Shown: in pieces, positions 12,926-14,493 of the stretch | Position numbering within the stretch: position 1 is the first letter of the stretch | Layout: the number at the start of each line of letters is the position of its first letter | Position numbers and translations under genes: made by a program | The notes under the pieces: model-generated | Told to the model about the DNA's origin: nothing | Databases searched by the model: none | The model's input: only the letters and a program-made list of their open reading frames with translations | From: an uncultured Ruminococcus sp. | Lineage (GTDB): Bacteria > Bacillota > Clostridia > Oscillospirales > Ruminococcaceae | Direction: 5' to 3' | Length of the DNA: 14,493 bases | Assembly (NCBI GenBank): GCA_937910385.1 | Contig: CALEPT010000148.1 | Span: forward strand, 1-14,493

Positions 12926-14493
12926 AAGTATCTCATTTGCAACCCTATCTCAGCGGCTTCTGAAATTTCGTCAGTAGAGAGGTCTATTTGTTGATCCTCA
13001 GAGCCGAAGAAGTAAACGTGGACTTTCTCACCCTCAAAAACGATTTTGTGTATGATACTGCGTAAAGCGTTCCTTTTTTGTTCAACAGTCATTTCGTCAA
13101 TGTAATCGGCTGTATTTGAGAGCATTTCAGCAAGTATCTCGAAATCTTCTTCCGATGAGTTTGTATTATTGGCAAGGTCGAGATATTCCTGTATCTGATT
13201 TTCAATGGCTTTGATTTTACTGTCAATCTCATTGATTTGGCTTAAAATGTAACTTGTAGCTGCTGAATCCTGAGACTGTGCAAGTGATTCAACAAGATTC
13301 TTTATCTGGTTCTCGTATTTGCTTTTGGATTTTCTCAATTCCTTTAAATTTTCCTGATACGACTCGCTGTTGTAGTCCATATTTCTGAGACCACGTTTCA
13401 GATGCTTCATAAAATCAGACGGGTCTGCTGCGATTTTCTTGACTTCTTCACAAATAAGTCTATCCAACTCATTACCGTTAGCCCGTTTCATATCGCATTT
13501 CTGACTTTTACTCTTTTCTTTGAGTTCACAAAGATAATCATAGATCAATTCTCCGTCTTTGTTTCTTCGTTGAGTGAGCTTTGGACGCATAAAGCTTCCG
13601 CAATGACCGCAGAAGAGAAGTCCTGATAGTAGTGCGACGTTGCTTCTTGGCTTACGATATGACTTGGATTTGTTCTGATTAAGGAGCTTTTGTACCTCAA
13701 CCCAATCTGCTCCTTTTATTATTCCCTTGTGCTTTCCTACTGAAATAATCCAATCGCTGATATCATTTATAACGTTTGCTCTGCCTGTTTGCTGATTGGT
13801 CTTGTTATAAGCCATCATTCCATGAATACCGTCAAATTGTTCTTTATTGGAGTAAATTTCAGTATCAGCGGCAGTAAAATAATTCCATGCCTGTTCATCA
13901 GCAATTAAATAAACCGGATTTCTCAAAATGTTTTTGAGAGCAAAACGAGTAAATGGTTTACCTTGTTTGGTAAGGATATCGTGCTGAATCATGTAAGTTT
14001 CAGTCTGAGTAAGTGACTTATATTCAAGGAATTTCGAGTAGATGAGCTTTACTGTTCTTGCTTCTTCGTCAACAATTTCAAGCATATGAGCTTTACGCTT
14101 TCGTCCGTCAACGGTAATACTTCCGACAGTTTCAGCACTCTTGTAACCTGTTGGAGTATTGCCTCCAAGCCAGCGTCCGTCTCTTGCGAGGTAGAGCATA
14201 TTGTCACGTATTCGTTCTGCAATAGTCTCACGTTCAAGTTGAGCAAATACCATAGTCATTGAGAGCATAGCACGACCGGTTGAGGTGTGAGTTTCATAGT
14301 TATCATTGATAGAAACAAAATCAACATTGTGGAGCTTCAATTCCTCGGTGAGCTTGATAAAGTCAGCAATACTTCGGCTTATTCTGTCGAGCTTGTAGCA
14401 AACTATCCTGCAAATATTGTTCTGCCTGCACTCTTTGAGCATTTTCTGAAATTGCGGTCTATTGGTATTTCCTCCTGAGTAGCCTTCATCCTC
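12922..14493 (-). CDS. Large serine recombinase (SpoIVCA-like), N-terminus outside the window
   Basis: This is the site-specific recombinase expected to excise the element interrupting sigK. The frame is open to the window edge (523 residues visible), although an internal ATG lies at 14442. The edge segment EDEGYSGGNTNRPQFQKML and YKLDRISRSIADF, then GRAMLSMTMVFAQLERE, are the resolvase catalytic domain. The catalytic serine lies outside. Residues counted from the 14442 ATG: a recombinase domain near 90-260, a zinc ribbon with Cys278, Cys281, Cys305 and Cys316, and a coiled coil near 357-425. All these parts are typical of large serine integrases. The final codons run through the sigK attachment core, so the stop codon lies in sigK sequence. 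It is on the same strand as the sigK fragment. A phage integrase using sigK as its target is the main alternative. Confidence 0.9.
   Translation of the reverse strand, partial: EDEGYSGGNTNRPQFQKMLKECRQNNICRIVCYKLDRISRSIADFIKLTEELKLHNVDFVSINDNYETHTSTGRAMLSMTMVFAQLERETIAERIRDNMLYLARDGRWLGGNTPTGYKSAETVGSITVDGRKRKAHMLEIVDEEARTVKLIYSKFLEYKSLTQTETYMIQHDILTKQGKPFTRFALKNILRNPVYLIADEQAWNYFTAADTEIYSNKEQFDGIHGMMAYNKTNQQTGRANVINDISDWIISVGKHKGIIKGADWVEVQKLLNQNKSKSYRKPRSNVALLSGLLFCGHCGSFMRPKLTQRRNKDGELIYDYLCELKEKSKSQKCDMKRANGNELDRLICEEVKKIAADPSDFMKHLKRGLRNMDYNSESYQENLKELRKSKSKYENQIKNLVESLAQSQDSAATSYILSQINEIDSKIKAIENQIQEYLDLANNTNSSEEDFEILAEMLSNTADYIDEMTVEQKRNALRSIIHKIVFEGEKVHVYFFGSEDQQIDLSTDEISEAAEIGLQMRYL
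12923..12937 (-). other. Probable attachment/recombination core of the sigK intervening element
   Basis: On the minus strand AATGAGATACTTATG encodes NEILM in the sigK frame and the last five codons of the recombinase in another frame. It is where sigma-K similarity begins. From memory, the Bacillus skin crossover maps to a 5-base AATGA repeat at these codons, which is present here. A second direct copy is expected at the far end of the element. Confidence 0.72.

Overview
The window looks like chromosome from a low-to-mid GC, spore-lineage Firmicute, most likely a Ruminococcus-like member of the Oscillospiraceae (inference from gene content and protein style; no rRNA or other species marker is present). 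The evidence is a spoIIGA-sigE pair, a split sigK, DnaD/DnaI-type replication genes, AGGAGG-type ribosome sites and consensus sigma-A promoters with 17-base spacers.

Layout, left to right. (1) 2-907: the 3' part of an unrecognised, very AT-rich gene, closed by a perfect 15-bp hairpin terminator. (2) 1250-4440: a complete preQ1 (queuosine precursor) operon. It has a consensus promoter, a preQ1-I type riboswitch with a transcription terminator, then queD-queE-folE-queC-queF and a strong terminator. FolE makes dihydroneopterin triphosphate from GTP, QueD, QueE and QueC turn it into preQ0, and QueF reduces that to preQ1, the likely riboswitch ligand. A 31-codon open remnant lies between queE and folE. 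(3) 4551-6302: spoIIGA-sigE, the mother-cell sigma factor and its activating protease, behind a promoter-like sequence with an unusually long 21-base spacer. (4) 6340-7660: a serine acetyltransferase coupled to a small ACT-domain protein. (5) 7681-9911: two G3E/COG0523 (CobW-like) GTPase proteins, the first with a large His/Asp/Glu-rich insert, the second a GTPase fused to a DUF1980 (YcgQ-like) domain. This is probably a metal-homeostasis pair. (6) Minus strand, 9917-11941: dnaD-dnaC helicase-loading operon, convergent with the GTPases through a shared terminator. (7) Minus strand, 12002-12507: a small RSH-type HD hydrolase. (8) Minus strand, 12572-14493: the 3' half of sigK directly abutting a large serine recombinase that runs off the window.

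The most notable feature is the right end. The sigK reading frame is cut at its conserved NEILM codons, exactly where the recombinase gene ends. This is the structure expected for one edge of a skin-type element that must be excised to rebuild sigma-K in the mother cell. The same 15 bases that mark the junction also occur intact in sigE of this window. With spoIIGA-sigE, both mother-cell sigma factors are therefore represented. Whether the organism sporulates cannot be decided from this window.
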